A stretch of DNA of 64,000 nt from Dyadobacter frigoris (GCF_005280585.1 NZ_SZVO01000009.1:310001-374000); one strand, 5' to 3'; shown: positions 1-9,274, counted from the stretch's first letter. The notes: a model not told the origin generated them from the letters alone. A program made the numbers and translations.

Positions 1-1025
1 CTATGGTCAAACATACTTTGTTTGCCCATAAGGCCGTGATGACCAACCGACAAGCCATGATCAGCCGTAAAAATAATATACGTATTTTCAAGTTTACCAC
101 TCTTTTTTAAAGCATCCAGGATCCTTCCAACCTGCTCGTCCATATAGGAAATGCTTGCATAATATTCCTGAATATTCTTTTTAACAGCGTAATGTGTCCG
201 GGGAAAAGGTGCAAGCTGTTCATCCCTCAGATCAGTTCCGCAGCCCATTTCAGTTTTATAAGGGTAGTCGTCCAGATAGCTGACAGGTAGTTTGATCTGA
301 TCGACGGCGTATTGGTCAACCCATCTTTTTGGAGCTTGCCGCGGATCGTGCGGAGCATTGAAAGCCAGGTACATAAAAAAAGGATTTTCTTTTTTTGAGG
401 CCTCTTGGATATAACCCACCGCGTCATCTGCTACTACTTCACTCCAGTGTTTTCCGCCTTTCCAAAAACCTCCGTATTCTTCTTTCCATGGCTGCCAGGT
501 TGTGTCTTCTCTCGAAAGTGGCCGGTTGTATCCCTGCGGCGTCTGGTTGGCCATGCCTGGTCTTATGTTGTTTGCATGATCAAAAAGTTTTTTAGCGTCT
601 GTATCAACGTGCCATTTTCCTGTCATATACGTTTCATATCCTGCCAGCTTCATTTGCTGAGGCCAAAATCCCTTCGAATCTACAAGCTGCGCATAACTGG
701 TTTCCTGCTTTTTGGCATCCCAAACAGATAATCCCGTTACCAGCATCGCCCTGCTCGCTACACATACGGCTCCGTGCCAGGCGCCCATGTTATAGGCGTA
801 CGTAAAAGTGGTGCCGTTTTTTACCAGGCCATCCAGATTTGGCGTTATGACCTGGTCATTTCCCAGGGCATGGACCGTGTTAAACCGCTGGTCATCTGTA
901 AAGATCAGGATGATGTTTGGTTTGCTGTTTTCAGACTTTATCTTTTTGGGCTTGCTTGCTGTTGTCAGCACCAAAAGTAGCAGGCAGCCTAACACTTTAA
1001 AAACCGGAATTGATTTATTTACCAT
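1..1025 (-). CDS. Sulfatase, N-terminal part (3' end off the window)
   Basis: Secreted type I sulfatase that would hydrolyse a sulfate ester. It is open at the left edge, so only about 341 N-terminal residues are visible. ATG at 1025 is followed by a hydrophobic export signal (about residues 8-24). The metal-binding DDQ is at residues 44-46, and the formylglycine signature C-V-A-S-R at residues 88-92 has Cys88 as the residue converted to formylglycine by family knowledge. The later T-A-D-H-G and G-K-Q-S motifs are also present before the edge. The overall pattern is closest to choline-sulfatase/arylsulfatase-like Bacteroidota enzymes; the substrate cannot be told. The missing C-terminus is an edge effect, not decay. 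A second, decayed sulfatase fragment lies near 48.8 kb. Confidence 0.93.
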   Translation of the reverse strand, partial: MVNKSIPVFKVLGCLLLLVLTTASKPKKIKSENSKPNIILIFTDDQRFNTVHALGNDQVITPNLDGLVKNGTTFTYAYNMGAWHGAVCVASRAMLVTGLSVWDAKKQETSYAQLVDSKGFWPQQMKLAGYETYMTGKWHVDTDAKKLFDHANNIRPGMANQTPQGYNRPLSREDTTWQPWKEEYGGFWKGGKHWSEVVADDAVGYIQEASKKENPFFMYLAFNAPHDPRQAPKRWVDQYAVDQIKLPVSYLDDYPYKTEMGCGTDLRDEQLAPFPRTHYAVKKNIQEYYASISYMDEQVGRILDALKKSGKLENTYIIFTADHGLSVGHHGLMGKQSMFDH

Positions 1026-1520
1026 AGTCGTTGTTTGGGAAATTATGACTTCATTTCAATTATTTTTTGTCCTGCCGGGATTTTGAGTTAAGTTTTTATT
1101 GGGTACCGATTTGTCCGGAGACATGTGGGTTTGTTAAGATTTTCGCATTTGAAACTGAAAATTCAAATCAGCCAAATCACCAATAAAAAATTCAAACTAC
1201 AAAACTTATAGATTAAGTCTGATTATTATTTTAAATCAAAAAAATTGACGGGCTTATTCTGGCATAGCGCCATGGATATAACGAGTACGAAACTGAAAAT
1301 TACATTGTCTGCATTAGTTGAGAAACCATTCTTATTTTACAGTAAATCCTTCTTTAATGATAATTTTTAATGATTTCAAGATAAATAAGTTCCGGGTAAT
1401 TTAGTCATTGATTGGTTTGGTGAAAAAAATTAATAATTTGATAATTTTACTTATTTGGTAATGTCAAACTCCGGGAAAAAATGACTAAATTAAACTCCTG
1501 ATTTTGTTTTATCCGTATTT
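1026..1520. other. Divergent intergenic region, AT-rich
   Basis: Gap between the sulfatase and the plus-strand kinase-like gene. It is very AT-rich and has no credible ORF. An 11-bp palindrome TTTACAGTAAA lies at 1336-1346. It presumably holds the two divergent promoters, but no clear -33/-7 pair could be fixed by eye. Confidence 0.5.
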
Positions 1521-2315
1521 ATGCTTTTGAACGCTTTTCCCACTGAACAATTTGCTGCAACGCATGTTTGGCAAGAATTTCTTGCTTATCAAAAAGATGA
1601 ATTTCTTAAACCTGTTTACCGGGATACGGGTCAGAAACCCGATCGGATGAGGCGTCAGATCTTTCATTCTTCATTTAATCAAACTTATTACATTCACCAG
1701 CGTGATAGCCGATTGGATGGGAAATACCATGATACGTTCATGCAGGCAAAAAAGGAATATTTTTGCTACCTCCACGCGGCTACACTGGGATTGAATCTGC
1801 CGCAGCAGGTGGCGCTGGGTTTTCATCAGGAAGATCAGTCCGATATTGTGCATATGGTTTTGTCTAATCAGGAAGTGGCCGGAACGCGCCTGAAAGAGGT
1901 TTTGGAAGACATCTCCACGGATGAGCAGCAAAGAAAGGAGCTGGGCGTGCTGGCTGCTTACGATGCGACCAAGATTACGCTTTGTTATGCTGACAACGAC
2001 CGCAAACCCAAGAACATGATCGTTTCCGATCCTTTTACTGAAAACTGCCGGTTTTATCATGTGGATTTCGAATATACCATGCAGGAAAATTATGTCCCGT
2101 TGATTGATACCTGGTTCAGCGAGGATGTAACAAGAGAGTTTGGAGAAGATATCAGACTGGACAGACTGGCTGTTTATGATATGGCTGCTGAGCTTTTGGA
2201 AAAGGCGCAAAACCTGCCCGATGACGATTTCAAAAGGCAGGTGATCAGCAATTTAAATCAATGTATTCCCGTAATCAAAACACATCACGCACTTTATGGA
2301 TCAGCGATGATCTGA
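1521..2315 (+). CDS. Kinase-fold (APH/LPS-kinase-like) hypothetical protein
   Basis: A 264-residue cytoplasmic protein without signal peptide or membrane segment. It is not confidently assignable to a named family. The C-terminal half contains D-N-D-R-K-P-K-N-M-I-V followed about 17 residues later by H-V-D-F-E-Y. This resembles the catalytic-loop D-x(4)-N and the DFG-like metal-binding D-F-E of protein-kinase-like folds, such as aminoglycoside phosphotransferases and lipopolysaccharide kinases. Small-molecule or sugar phosphotransfer is therefore an inference. Its 3' end overlaps the convergent HAD phosphatase by 15 bp. A glycine-rich loop is not obvious at the N-terminus, so it could be a divergent or inactive member. 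Confidence 0.7.
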   Translation: MLLNAFPTEQFAATHVWQEFLAYQKDEFLKPVYRDTGQKPDRMRRQIFHSSFNQTYYIHQRDSRLDGKYHDTFMQAKKEYFCYLHAATLGLNLPQQVALGFHQEDQSDIVHMVLSNQEVAGTRLKEVLEDISTDEQQRKELGVLAAYDATKITLCYADNDRKPKNMIVSDPFTENCRFYHVDFEYTMQENYVPLIDTWFSEDVTREFGEDIRLDRLAVYDMAAELLEKAQNLPDDDFKRQVISNLNQCIPVIKTHHALYGSAMI

Positions 2316-3251
2316 AAGGATTTTGGATCTGGTGCAACTGATGGCAATTTCATTGAAAACGTCTCCGATGTCTTCAATGTGATCTATTTGTACAACCGGG
2401 GATTTACATTCAAAGCCAAGATCCATTCTGCCGACTTTTAGTGCCAAACCAACTTCTTTTAGAAAAACATCCATCGGCGTATCACCTGCGCCGATGAAAT
2501 GATGTATCTGGCGGTCAAGATGTTTAACCATATTTTTAGCGCCGGATGACTTATTTACATTTTTTGCCGTATAGAAATCCTTGTGATCCGAATGTCGTGC
2601 AGGAATACCTGAATCTTCCCGAAGGTCGAGCAGAAATATCATACTGATATCTTCATTTCCCAAATGTTGGTCCAGTGATTTAATATCTCCGGCATGTACA
2701 TGGGATGCGCTTTTGTATTTCTGCTTTGTTTCTGCGACTTTGTCCGGATCGGCCGTCCAGATAATTTCGCCTTTTTTCCAGTCTCTGGGATAGTAAAAAG
2801 CAAGGGCGTTACCACCACCTTCGGTAATATTTTCAAGATCAGAAATAAATGAAGCGAGCTCTTTTTGACCCAATGGAAAGGATTCAACTTCTTCAAAAGT
2901 AAATCCGCCTTTTTTGTCTTTATGAATATAACCTGTCTGGCTTCCGTTCAGCGTTACCAAAGGGACGGAAACCTTTGAGATCGAAAACCACTGCTTTGCA
3001 AACGTATTAATGACCGATAATGGAAAGCGTATAGAATTGATAACAACAGGACAATTGGTGTTATAGATACCCTGCAATCCGGTGCTGACAGGATCAGGCA
3101 TAAAATATCTGCCTCCGTCCTGGCGGATCAGGGTTCCGTCAAGATCGGTGATCAAACCTCCTTGTTCTATTAGATCAATACGGTCAGAGAAATCAGAAAT
3201 TTGTTGTTTCTGCTGGTTTGTAAGAGGCATAACTGGGTTTGTTAATTGCAT
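2301..3251 (-). CDS. HAD-superfamily hydrolase (Cof/type IIB-like)
   Basis: Cytoplasmic HAD phosphatase. All four HAD motifs are visible: T-D-L-D-G-T-L near the N-terminus (nucleophile and general acid Asp), V-I-N-S as motif II, a Lys in G-A-K-N-M-V-K as motif III, and G-A-G-D-T-P-M-D as motif IV. The long insertion between motifs II and III fits a C2-capped Cof-type or sucrose-phosphatase-like enzyme; the substrate is unknown. The open frame extends to 3311, but the first 20 residues are basic and unlike the family, so ATG at 3251 (or 3230) is preferred. It is convergent with the kinase-like gene, overlapping at the 3' ends. Confidence 0.85.
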   Translation of the reverse strand: MQLTNPVMPLTNQQKQQISDFSDRIDLIEQGGLITDLDGTLIRQDGGRYFMPDPVSTGLQGIYNTNCPVVINSIRFPLSVINTFAKQWFSISKVSVPLVTLNGSQTGYIHKDKKGGFTFEEVESFPLGQKELASFISDLENITEGGGNALAFYYPRDWKKGEIIWTADPDKVAETKQKYKSASHVHAGDIKSLDQHLGNEDISMIFLLDLREDSGIPARHSDHKDFYTAKNVNKSSGAKNMVKHLDRQIHHFIGAGDTPMDVFLKEVGLALKVGRMDLGFECKSPVVQIDHIEDIGDVFNEIAISCTRSKILSDHR

Positions 3252-3311
3252 ATAAAGATAACGCCTTGGCACGTAGGTTGGTAATCTTTTATATTTACAG
3301 GCCGTGGACAT

Positions 3312-3811
3312 CTTAAAAGAACTGAGCCATGGGTTTGTTCTCAGGAAGAATACCTGTCTGGAAGGATTTGTCCGCTTACTTCAATTATACTGTGTACAAT
3401 ACAGTATGTGCCCACTTTCATACAATCGAATTAACGTCAGTAGCCAACAACGCATAATGGGAAAATGCTTTTGGATATGACAACTTTACCCCATGAAAAT
3501 CTAATGTCAATGCTGATTTGCTAACGGTCTGGCGTAATGGTTTGATAATCAGCGGGCTGTTCTGAGACCACTCTGAAATAGGACTGCGTTTTAACGTATA
3601 CTGGTGTAGGTTCACTTTTTTTGTATTTAAAAAATGATTTTATCTTCCTAAGGAAGTTATGCAGGTTTTTACCTATAAACAGATTATCACTGCACAGCTT
3701 AAAAGTTCGCTCAGCGAACTGGATTTTCGGTCCGTTTATTGAAAACCTATTTATATTGCCTGTCAAGCCGGTACTATTTGTGAACTGTGGCCGGACCGGG
3801 CAATCCGTTTA
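3312..3811. other. Non-coding or decayed stretch with a palindrome
   Basis: No convincing intact gene. Two short minus-strand frames, 3521-3766 and 3418-3615, overlap and could be one roughly 115-codon frame broken by a frameshift near 3600, but neither piece is recognisable. An inverted repeat ATACTGT-N7-ACAGTAT lies at 3387-3407, upstream of the HAD gene, and could be an operator. Confidence 0.35.
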
Positions 3812-4021
3812 TCAGGACTGGTTTTCCAGCCACTGTTTAAATTCCATCAGTCTTAAATACGCGCTGGTTTTTTGAAAATTTACCGGTTCTCTTGTAATGA
3901 TGGCAAGCTGGGCTTCTACAAAAACTTCGGAATCTTCAATGGTGGCATAACCGTTAATTTTGACTGGATTTTCAGGCAATTTCGCTGTTGCAAAGTAATC
4001 TTCAAGTTCTTGAGCGCTCAT
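3812..4021 (-). CDS. DUF6965-like small protein
   Basis: A 69-residue acidic soluble protein when started at ATG 4021. The upstream in-frame extension to 4087 adds 22 residues unlike the family. It starts M-S-A-Q-E-L-E-D-Y-F, has a middle A-T-I-E-D-S-E-V-F-V-E and ends with a helix containing R-L-M-E-F-K-Q-W-L. This is the layout I recall for the DUF6965 family of short Bacteroidota proteins of unknown function. No catalytic residues can be named. It stands alone between a decayed stretch and a 460-bp gap. Confidence 0.6.
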   Translation of the reverse strand: MSAQELEDYFATAKLPENPVKINGYATIEDSEVFVEAQLAIITREPVNFQKTSAYLRLMEFKQWLENQS

Positions 4022-4087
4022 TGGATTTAGTGGTAAGTAATAAATGCGGTATTCAGACAATCCGATCTGGCAACGCAGCCAGGCCAC

Positions 4088-4479
4088 TTTAAAGTTTCAT
4101 ATCTCCTGATAAATTGAAATAACCAAAGTCCAATTCAGCCAAATCTCAGCACTGTTTTCAAAAAATTCATAACGGTTATATTGCTATGGATTAAGTCAGT
4201 TGGCGGATAAGTCATGATTTTATTTGAAGTCCGGTAAAATCAAAAATATCATTCAAAATGGAATGAAAGCACAACATCAGCCACCGTGATTCAATTACAA
4301 CCATTTAATCTTATAACAATGCACCAAATAAACAGCAGCGGCGCAAAAGTTTTGGAATAGCAGTTGTGAATTTGAGCACTTATATATACCGGCGCAACTT
4401 TTTTTTACTGCAAGCTTTTAGATATATTTACGAAAGGTGTGACAGTCGTTTATTTTAATTAAACAAACATATTTTATTT
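4088..4479. other. Intergenic region
   Basis: AT-rich gap between a minus-strand and a plus-strand gene. No ORF, repeat or strong hairpin was seen. The 3' part should hold the promoter of the secreted protein at 4480. Confidence 0.4.
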
Positions 4480-4851
4480 ATGAAAACAAAGTACTGTTTT
4501 GTAGCGATTCTAATTGCGTCGGTGTTTTTCGTGGCGGCTCACAGGGCTATGAAAGCTGATGAACTGGTGGGTAAGTGGAACTACACAATTGCCAATGTTC
4601 CTCCTGAGAATGAAAGTGGCCAGATGACCTTTGAATTAAAGGACGAAAAAATAATTGGCTACCTTGGAGAAATAGAAAAGCAACAAATGAAAGAACTGAC
4701 AGTTGATCAGGGAAAGATTTCGTTTAAAATGGATTTTGAGGGAGGTCTGATAGATTTTAAAATGGTCCAGGATGGAGAAAAACTTAACGGGACAGTTCTT
4801 ACAAATTATGGAGAATTTGCCATAACAGCTGTGCGTGCTGTCAAAAATTAA
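4480..4851 (+). CDS. Small secreted lipocalin-like protein
   Basis: A 123-residue protein with an N-terminal signal peptide (about residues 1-22) and a mature part of alternating beta-strands: L-V-G-K-W-N-Y near the mature N-terminus, then repeated strands with K-L-N-G-T-V. It resembles small lipocalin-like or YceI-like secreted proteins and is a distant paralogue of the gene at 30498-30872, which shares the signal peptide, G-K-W start, length and strand pattern. The role is unknown; binding a small hydrophobic ligand would fit the fold but is inference. Confidence 0.75.
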   Translation: MKTKYCFVAILIASVFFVAAHRAMKADELVGKWNYTIANVPPENESGQMTFELKDEKIIGYLGEIEKQQMKELTVDQGKISFKMDFEGGLIDFKMVQDGEKLNGTVLTNYGEFAITAVRAVKN

Positions 4852-4911
4852 GCATTTTAAATCGTCGTTTTCCCATTATACCATTTGCCGCTTGCGGTGA
4901 TTGTTAGCTTT

Positions 4912-5679
4912 TCAGATAACCGCACTTTTTGCAGTGGTTAATTTGATAAAAGCTTCGGCGCCTTTTACCGAGATCGAAATTCCACGAAAGTCTTCCATGA
5001 TACCGTGAAATCTTTGATAAAATGCATCCGTGACAAATCCCTGACTGGCGTGACAAAAAACAGCCTTTCTTTTTTGCTGTTGGGTCTCGGTGATATCAAC
5101 ATAGTCTGTGGGATGGAAATTCTGGGTTTGGGAACCGGTATAAACTTCAAAAAAGTACAGAGGAAATTTTTGTCCCATCTGTATGCAGGCTTTTTGTGTC
5201 AGGATACTGGCGGCCATGTGGTCTTTGTGAGAATCCACGGGCCAGTGTGTAAAAACAATATCAGGATTTTCGTCTTCCAGTAGTTTTTGGATTTTGGCAT
5301 ACCACACATTATCAACAACCGAGCTCCCGTCTACCTGCCCGGCAAAAACCGGTTTGGCATTCAATATCTTACAAGCATTAATAGCTTCTGCGGTTCGGAT
5401 CTGAGCCGTCTCCACAGGTTTCTTTCCTTTGATTCCTGCATCCCCGTTAGTCAGATAGATGATCGTTACCTGGTGACCGGCATTAGCAAATTTTGCCAGC
5501 GTCCCTCCACAACCGGTTTCAGGATCATCCGGGTGTCCGCCAACACAAACCACTTTAAGGGGCCTGGTAAAATGGTGGCTTTTGTCAAAAACAGAAGCGA
5601 GTGGAAGAGAACCGATTCCGGCCAGGGAATTATTGAAAAAACTGCGGCGGGAGATTTTTCCTTCTTTGATCATCGTCAT
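4912..5679 (-). CDS. PIG-L (LmbE-like) deacetylase
   Basis: Zinc-dependent N-acetylglucosamine deacetylase-family protein of 255 residues. The start is Tat-like: S-R-R-S-F-F at residues 10-15 followed by a hydrophobic stretch, suggesting export. The metal/catalytic motif is G-H-P-D-D-P-E at about residues 48-54, and the second zinc site is H-K-D-H at 151-154. These are the two hallmark motifs of the family. Homologues in Bacteroidota often sit with carbohydrate genes and act on N-acetylated sugars; the substrate here is unknown. It is convergent with the preceding small secreted protein and upstream of the beta-barrel gene on the same strand. Confidence 0.9.
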   Translation of the reverse strand: MTMIKEGKISRRSFFNNSLAGIGSLPLASVFDKSHHFTRPLKVVCVGGHPDDPETGCGGTLAKFANAGHQVTIIYLTNGDAGIKGKKPVETAQIRTAEAINACKILNAKPVFAGQVDGSSVVDNVWYAKIQKLLEDENPDIVFTHWPVDSHKDHMAASILTQKACIQMGQKFPLYFFEVYTGSQTQNFHPTDYVDITETQQQKRKAVFCHASQGFVTDAFYQRFHGIMEDFRGISISVKGAEAFIKLTTAKSAVI

Positions 5680-5728
5680 AAAAGATATATGTGATGATAC
5701 TCCATTATGGATTTATCAGGCTATCCGC

Positions 5729-6352
5729 CTACAAAGTATATCCAATTTTTAGTGTCATATAATCCCGGTTATAAAAGACTTTTTCATCAATAAGGTTCAT
5801 TTCAATTGAAATTGAAAAAGATTGAAGATTGATCCCAATCCTGGGCGAAACACCGAAACGAGTTCCAAGGTTTTTTCTAACGACCGGTTGCTGCTCAGAA
5901 GTAGGAAGCTGACCGGCCGGGAACTGTCCGTAACCCAGGCGGTAAAATCCTGCGCCAATGCCAATGAAAGGTGCGTATTTATGGTTCCAAAGTTTTATAA
6001 TGTCAGCAGTTGCAGATAATGAACCGATAGGATCTGCCTTCACTCTTCCAACTTCGCTGACGTACGGACGCATAAAAGTATACTCACCACGCAGCCCGAC
6101 AGCGATGTAATTCGTTAGCCGGTAAGATGGTTCTGCGGAAATGGAGAGTGCACTGGTTTTAAGGAAATTTGCCTCGTTGCGGTAAGTCGCTCCAAGCCCG
6201 GCACTGATTTTGAGGTTCCAGCGGTCTCTGTATTGAAGAAAATCGAGCGAATTCTGATCGTTTGTCAACGGGCGTAGCGTTTCACTGCTGTTTTGCGCCT
6301 TCGCGGCCTGAAAAATAAAAAATGCAGATAGCGTAAACAGTAACTTTTTCAT
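5729..6352 (-). CDS. Outer-membrane beta-barrel protein
   Basis: A 207-residue protein with a cleavable signal peptide ending A-K-A-Q (about residue 19). The rest alternates amphipathic strands and short turns (for example L-K-I-S-A-G-L-G-A-T-Y, A-V-G-L-R-G-E-Y) and ends in an aromatic/hydrophobic strand M-T-L-K-I-G-Y-T-L, as expected for a small eight-stranded OmpA/OmpX-like barrel. No specific function can be read. It is encoded upstream of the PIG-L gene on the same strand with a 49-bp gap, so co-transcription is possible. Confidence 0.8.
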   Translation of the reverse strand: MKKLLFTLSAFFIFQAAKAQNSSETLRPLTNDQNSLDFLQYRDRWNLKISAGLGATYRNEANFLKTSALSISAEPSYRLTNYIAVGLRGEYTFMRPYVSEVGRVKADPIGSLSATADIIKLWNHKYAPFIGIGAGFYRLGYGQFPAGQLPTSEQQPVVRKNLGTRFGVSPRIGINLQSFSISIEMNLIDEKVFYNRDYMTLKIGYTL

Positions 6353-6870
6353 TAATAAGCTGAGTTAATTAGGCTTGATTCAGGAAGTTATTCAGAAAGG
6401 CGGAAGGGGAGTAATTATTCCTTATACCAAAACTCGTGCCAGATAAACTTAGGGTTACATTAAAACCAGTGTTGGCTTCGCAGTGGTGATTAGAAAAATC
6501 CAATCATTTTGTTAACTATCCGCGGTAGACGAAAACGGACAAAATGTACCCTGTTTTCAACTAAGGATACAGAAAGGTACAGGCTGGCTTAATTTAGGAA
6601 GACGGGTTATTTTCACAGAATCTTACCAACTTCATGGGTAATCTGTAAAGTTAGTAAGATGGCGTAAACGGATACTGATTTTTTGCGTTACCCTTTTTAA
6701 TGTTGAAAAAAGCAACAGTTTAGGCCAAAAGTTGCCCTTGTTGTATGACAGCTTGTATTGAGAATGTACTAAGGCGCCGATGCGAATGTCTGTGGAAATA
6801 TTTTTTAAGATGGTTTGAATTTAGTGTCTTGTAATAAGAATCAAGGCTTTACTGGTTGCATTGTTGGCAG
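6353..6870. other. Intergenic region without recognisable gene
   Basis: About 520 bp between two minus-strand outer-membrane protein genes. No ORF with coding character on either strand, no repeat and no RNA gene was recognised. The part next to 6352 should carry the promoter of the small barrel gene. Confidence 0.4.
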
Positions 6871-6907
6871 AAAAAAAATCCCGGAGAACAGTGAAGTGTC
6901 TCCGGGA
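6871..6907 (-). terminator. Rho-independent terminator of the barrel gene at 6940-8127
   Basis: Perfect 9-bp inverted repeat, arms 6879-6887 (TCCCGGAGA) and 6899-6907 (TCTCCGGGA), with an 11-nt loop. On the minus strand it is followed directly by eight T residues (the A-run 6871-6878). It lies 33 bp past the stop of the upstream minus-strand gene: a textbook intrinsic terminator. Confidence 0.9.
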
Positions 6908-6939
6908 AAAACATGAAAGTGCATGATTTATAATGCGTA

Positions 6940-8127
6940 TTATTTTAACACGGGTAAGTGAGGAACTTTCTTTCCGCCAAAACGGAACGAGTAACTAAGG
7001 CTAATGGAATAGTCAGCAAATGCAGCATCGCCTTGAACGTGTACTTTTTTTGTCTCATCAGTAATTTTAGAGTTTTGAAGATCCTGACTCGCGATATCTG
7101 CGGCACTCTGTATGCGGTTTTTGATGAAGTTGTAAGGGACAAAAAGGCTAAAAGTATGCTGACCGGTGCGAAAGGTAACCCCAGGTTCAATGGCAACCAC
7201 ATAGCCAGGGCGGCGGTAAGCACGCTGACCACCGAGTAGATCATAAGCTGGAATTCCTTCCATTCTGCCTGCCAGTGACACGGTAAGTTTCTGGGCTTTT
7301 CCCAAAGCCGCCATAAAGCCTGCCCTTGCGAAATACTGATCCGGGGACGCATATACATTATAACCTTCCAGCCCTTTCTCGGGGGCAGATTTAAATGTGC
7401 CGTTGGATTCTCTTGGATTTAACAAATAATAGGCGTTGGCAAAAGCGTAAATATTGCTGGCCAGTTGTCTGAAACCCTGAAATTCAAGTGAAACACCCAG
7501 GCCGCCATCACCTGGCTGAATGGCCTGATCCATCACAACGCTAAGTTTTGATCCGTTAGCCTGCAAAGCATCATCCATTACATTGTGTTTTCCTGTGGGC
7601 AGTTTTACACCAAGGCCGATCATTAAATTGCCATGATGAGCCTTGGCAGGATCAATTACCCAATAGTTAGCGCTCAGGCGAATATCGCCCAGTCCCTTTG
7701 CGTAAACACTATACCGGGTTGTGTCAATGATGGTCGATTTCAAAACCTGTGAACGTTCATTATGAACGTAAGGAATACTCGCATTTAGTTGTATGCGGCT
7801 TGTAAGTCCGTAAGAAACGTTGAAGTCCAGCGCATGGGAATAAATATTTACGGCATTTCCGCGATCTTTCCCGTCGGGTCCGTGGCCGCCCCCGGTGATT
7901 TGCCGCTGAGGCTGCTCTTCCTTACCCACAAAATGCCTCCAGGAGTGAAAATACCGGTAGCTGGCGCCCACCTGAAACTGATTTTTTTGAAGATTGTAGG
8001 AAGATGATCCAAGCATAGGATTGATTCCGCCCATTTGGCGCACCGCCACACAACCTTGCGCTGAGGCCTGAAAGGAAAGGGTAAGCAATAACAAAAAACT
8101 GTATAGGGAATAATAAAAATTTTTCAT
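6940..8127 (-). CDS. Outer-membrane transporter/porin-like beta-barrel protein
   Basis: A 395-residue protein from ATG 8127, which directly precedes a good signal peptide (hydrophobic core S-F-L-L-L-L-T-L-S-F, cleavage after A-S-A-Q). The longer frame to 8208 would bury the signal and is rejected. The mature protein is rich in amphipathic strands (L-D-F-N-V-S-Y-G-L, I-Q-L-N-A-S-I-P-Y, L-M-I-G-L-G-V-K-L-P-T-G), with the P-T-G-K-H motif typical of MetA/phenol-degradation-like and related outer-membrane proteins, and ends in a strand Y-S-I-S-L-S-Y-S-F-R-F. The substrate is unknown. It is probably co-transcribed with the gene upstream at 8336-8878; transcription ends at the terminator at 6871-6907. 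Confidence 0.82.
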   Translation of the reverse strand: MKNFYYSLYSFLLLLTLSFQASAQGCVAVRQMGGINPMLGSSSYNLQKNQFQVGASYRYFHSWRHFVGKEEQPQRQITGGGHGPDGKDRGNAVNIYSHALDFNVSYGLTSRIQLNASIPYVHNERSQVLKSTIIDTTRYSVYAKGLGDIRLSANYWVIDPAKAHHGNLMIGLGVKLPTGKHNVMDDALQANGSKLSVVMDQAIQPGDGGLGVSLEFQGFRQLASNIYAFANAYYLLNPRESNGTFKSAPEKGLEGYNVYASPDQYFARAGFMAALGKAQKLTVSLAGRMEGIPAYDLLGGQRAYRRPGYVVAIEPGVTFRTGQHTFSLFVPYNFIKNRIQSAADIASQDLQNSKITDETKKVHVQGDAAFADYSISLSYSFRFGGKKVPHLPVLK

Positions 8128-8335
8128 TTGAATGGGGGTGACAAAGGCTATTTTTCCTGAATACGAAGCGTCAGGGAATAAGCCGGATAAATGAATTGAA
8201 TACTGCAAAATTTTCTGCCATGGAATCCATGCAGGTTTGGTCCGTCGCCGGAGACTTTCAGCTCAGAACGGCTGCTATTTTGACAAAAGGAAAATATTTT
8301 TCCAGCCATGAATAGTACAACGAAACCTTCACAGA

Positions 8336-8878
8336 TCAGGATTGCGGAGGAGGGGAGAAAACAACAGGAGATGGAGATTTTAAGAAAATTTGCCGGTAAT
8401 GGTAACATGCCATTTTATTTAGGAATGTCTGCTGCATCCCGAAAGTATAGGTGGAGTGATTTTGCCAGTAATTTTTTGAAAGATTAAGCATCGATCTGAT
8501 GGTTTTGCCAAAAGGCGACTGACTCGCAGCATTGTCAGTTGTCCCACTTGTGATCTGATCTGCAAGTTCCAGAAATCTTTCCCTGGCGGAAATATTCGTC
8601 TTTAAAGTGATATAAGCCGTATCGTTTTCAACTTTCTGGTTTACAATGTTATAGAACTCGCTGTGCTGCCGGAAAATCCCTTCTATCTCCGCTTCGTTTT
8701 CCCAGGCAGAAGAATAGGGCAATGTCAGGACAGGAAATTTTATCAGTTTGTACGAATCACTTTTTTGAGTTGCGGAGGCCAGACGGAAATCGTTTTCAAA
8801 TAGAAATATACTTACGGCCAGTCCAAACATGTTGTACAGGAGCAAAAACAAAAGGCCGAAAGCTAGAATTCTTTTCAA
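8336..8878 (-). CDS. Membrane-anchored hypothetical protein
   Basis: A 180-residue protein with one N-terminal hydrophobic segment (about residues 5-27), then a soluble region with no recognised domain, probably periplasmic. The C-terminus is rich in Pro and Ser (S-P-S-P-V-V-F-S-P-P-P-Q-S). It lies upstream of the outer-membrane barrel gene on the same strand with a gap of about 210 bp, so the two may function together in transport across the envelope; that link is inference from position only. Confidence 0.6.
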   Translation of the reverse strand: MKRILAFGLLFLLLYNMFGLAVSIFLFENDFRLASATQKSDSYKLIKFPVLTLPYSSAWENEAEIEGIFRQHSEFYNIVNQKVENDTAYITLKTNISARERFLELADQITSGTTDNAASQSPFGKTIRSMLNLSKNYWQNHSTYTFGMQQTFLNKMACYHYRQIFLKSPSPVVFSPPPQS

Positions 8879-8922
8879 ATGGTATAATTTTGTATAAAAA
8901 TAGCACCAATGTTATGCCGATC

Positions 8923-9162
8923 CTAGAATTTGGAAAGATATTCTGATAAAATTTTAGTTAGAAATCCTGGTTTACAAGCAGATTTCCTTACAATAAATGA
9001 CCAATGCACCCGTAGAAAAGCCGGGCTTAAAAAAAACTCTTCTGCTTTTATCATGGTCAAATGTGAAATAACAGTCGTGTGAATAACATAATCAACAGGG
9101 GTGAAAACATTATTATCCGCGGCCGGCGAACTTTTTAATATATTGATCCCTATATTATTCAT
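8923..9162 (-). pseudogene. Remnant of a LytTR DNA-binding domain
   Basis: A 79-codon frame. Its middle, V-D-Y-V-I-H-T-T...H-L-T-M, and then F-L-R-V-H-W-S-F-I-V, follow the conserved order of a LytTR domain (K-D-Y-v-x-i-H-T...L-T-M-k...F-x-R-v-H-R-S-F-I-V-N). The canonical R-S is W-S, the linker is shortened, and neither a receiver domain nor the C-terminal strands are present. It looks like a short relic of a response regulator. Chance similarity cannot be excluded by eye. Confidence 0.4.
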
Positions 9163-9274
9163 TCATAAACAGGCAGTCCTTTGGACTTATTTCCAATAAA
9201 ATTGGTTATAGATCGTAACAGGAATTGCATTCCGGAAATCAAGTTGGTTCATTTGGGGTTATGCCGGTATTTTA

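Noticed and set aside
1671..2210. 179-codon minus-strand frame opposite the kinase-like gene
   Set aside because: The plus-strand frame is longer and has kinase-like motifs; the minus frame has no recognisable feature.
8148..8408. 86-codon minus-strand frame between the two envelope genes
   Set aside because: Overlaps the end of the 8336-8878 gene in another frame and has no credible start context or family features.
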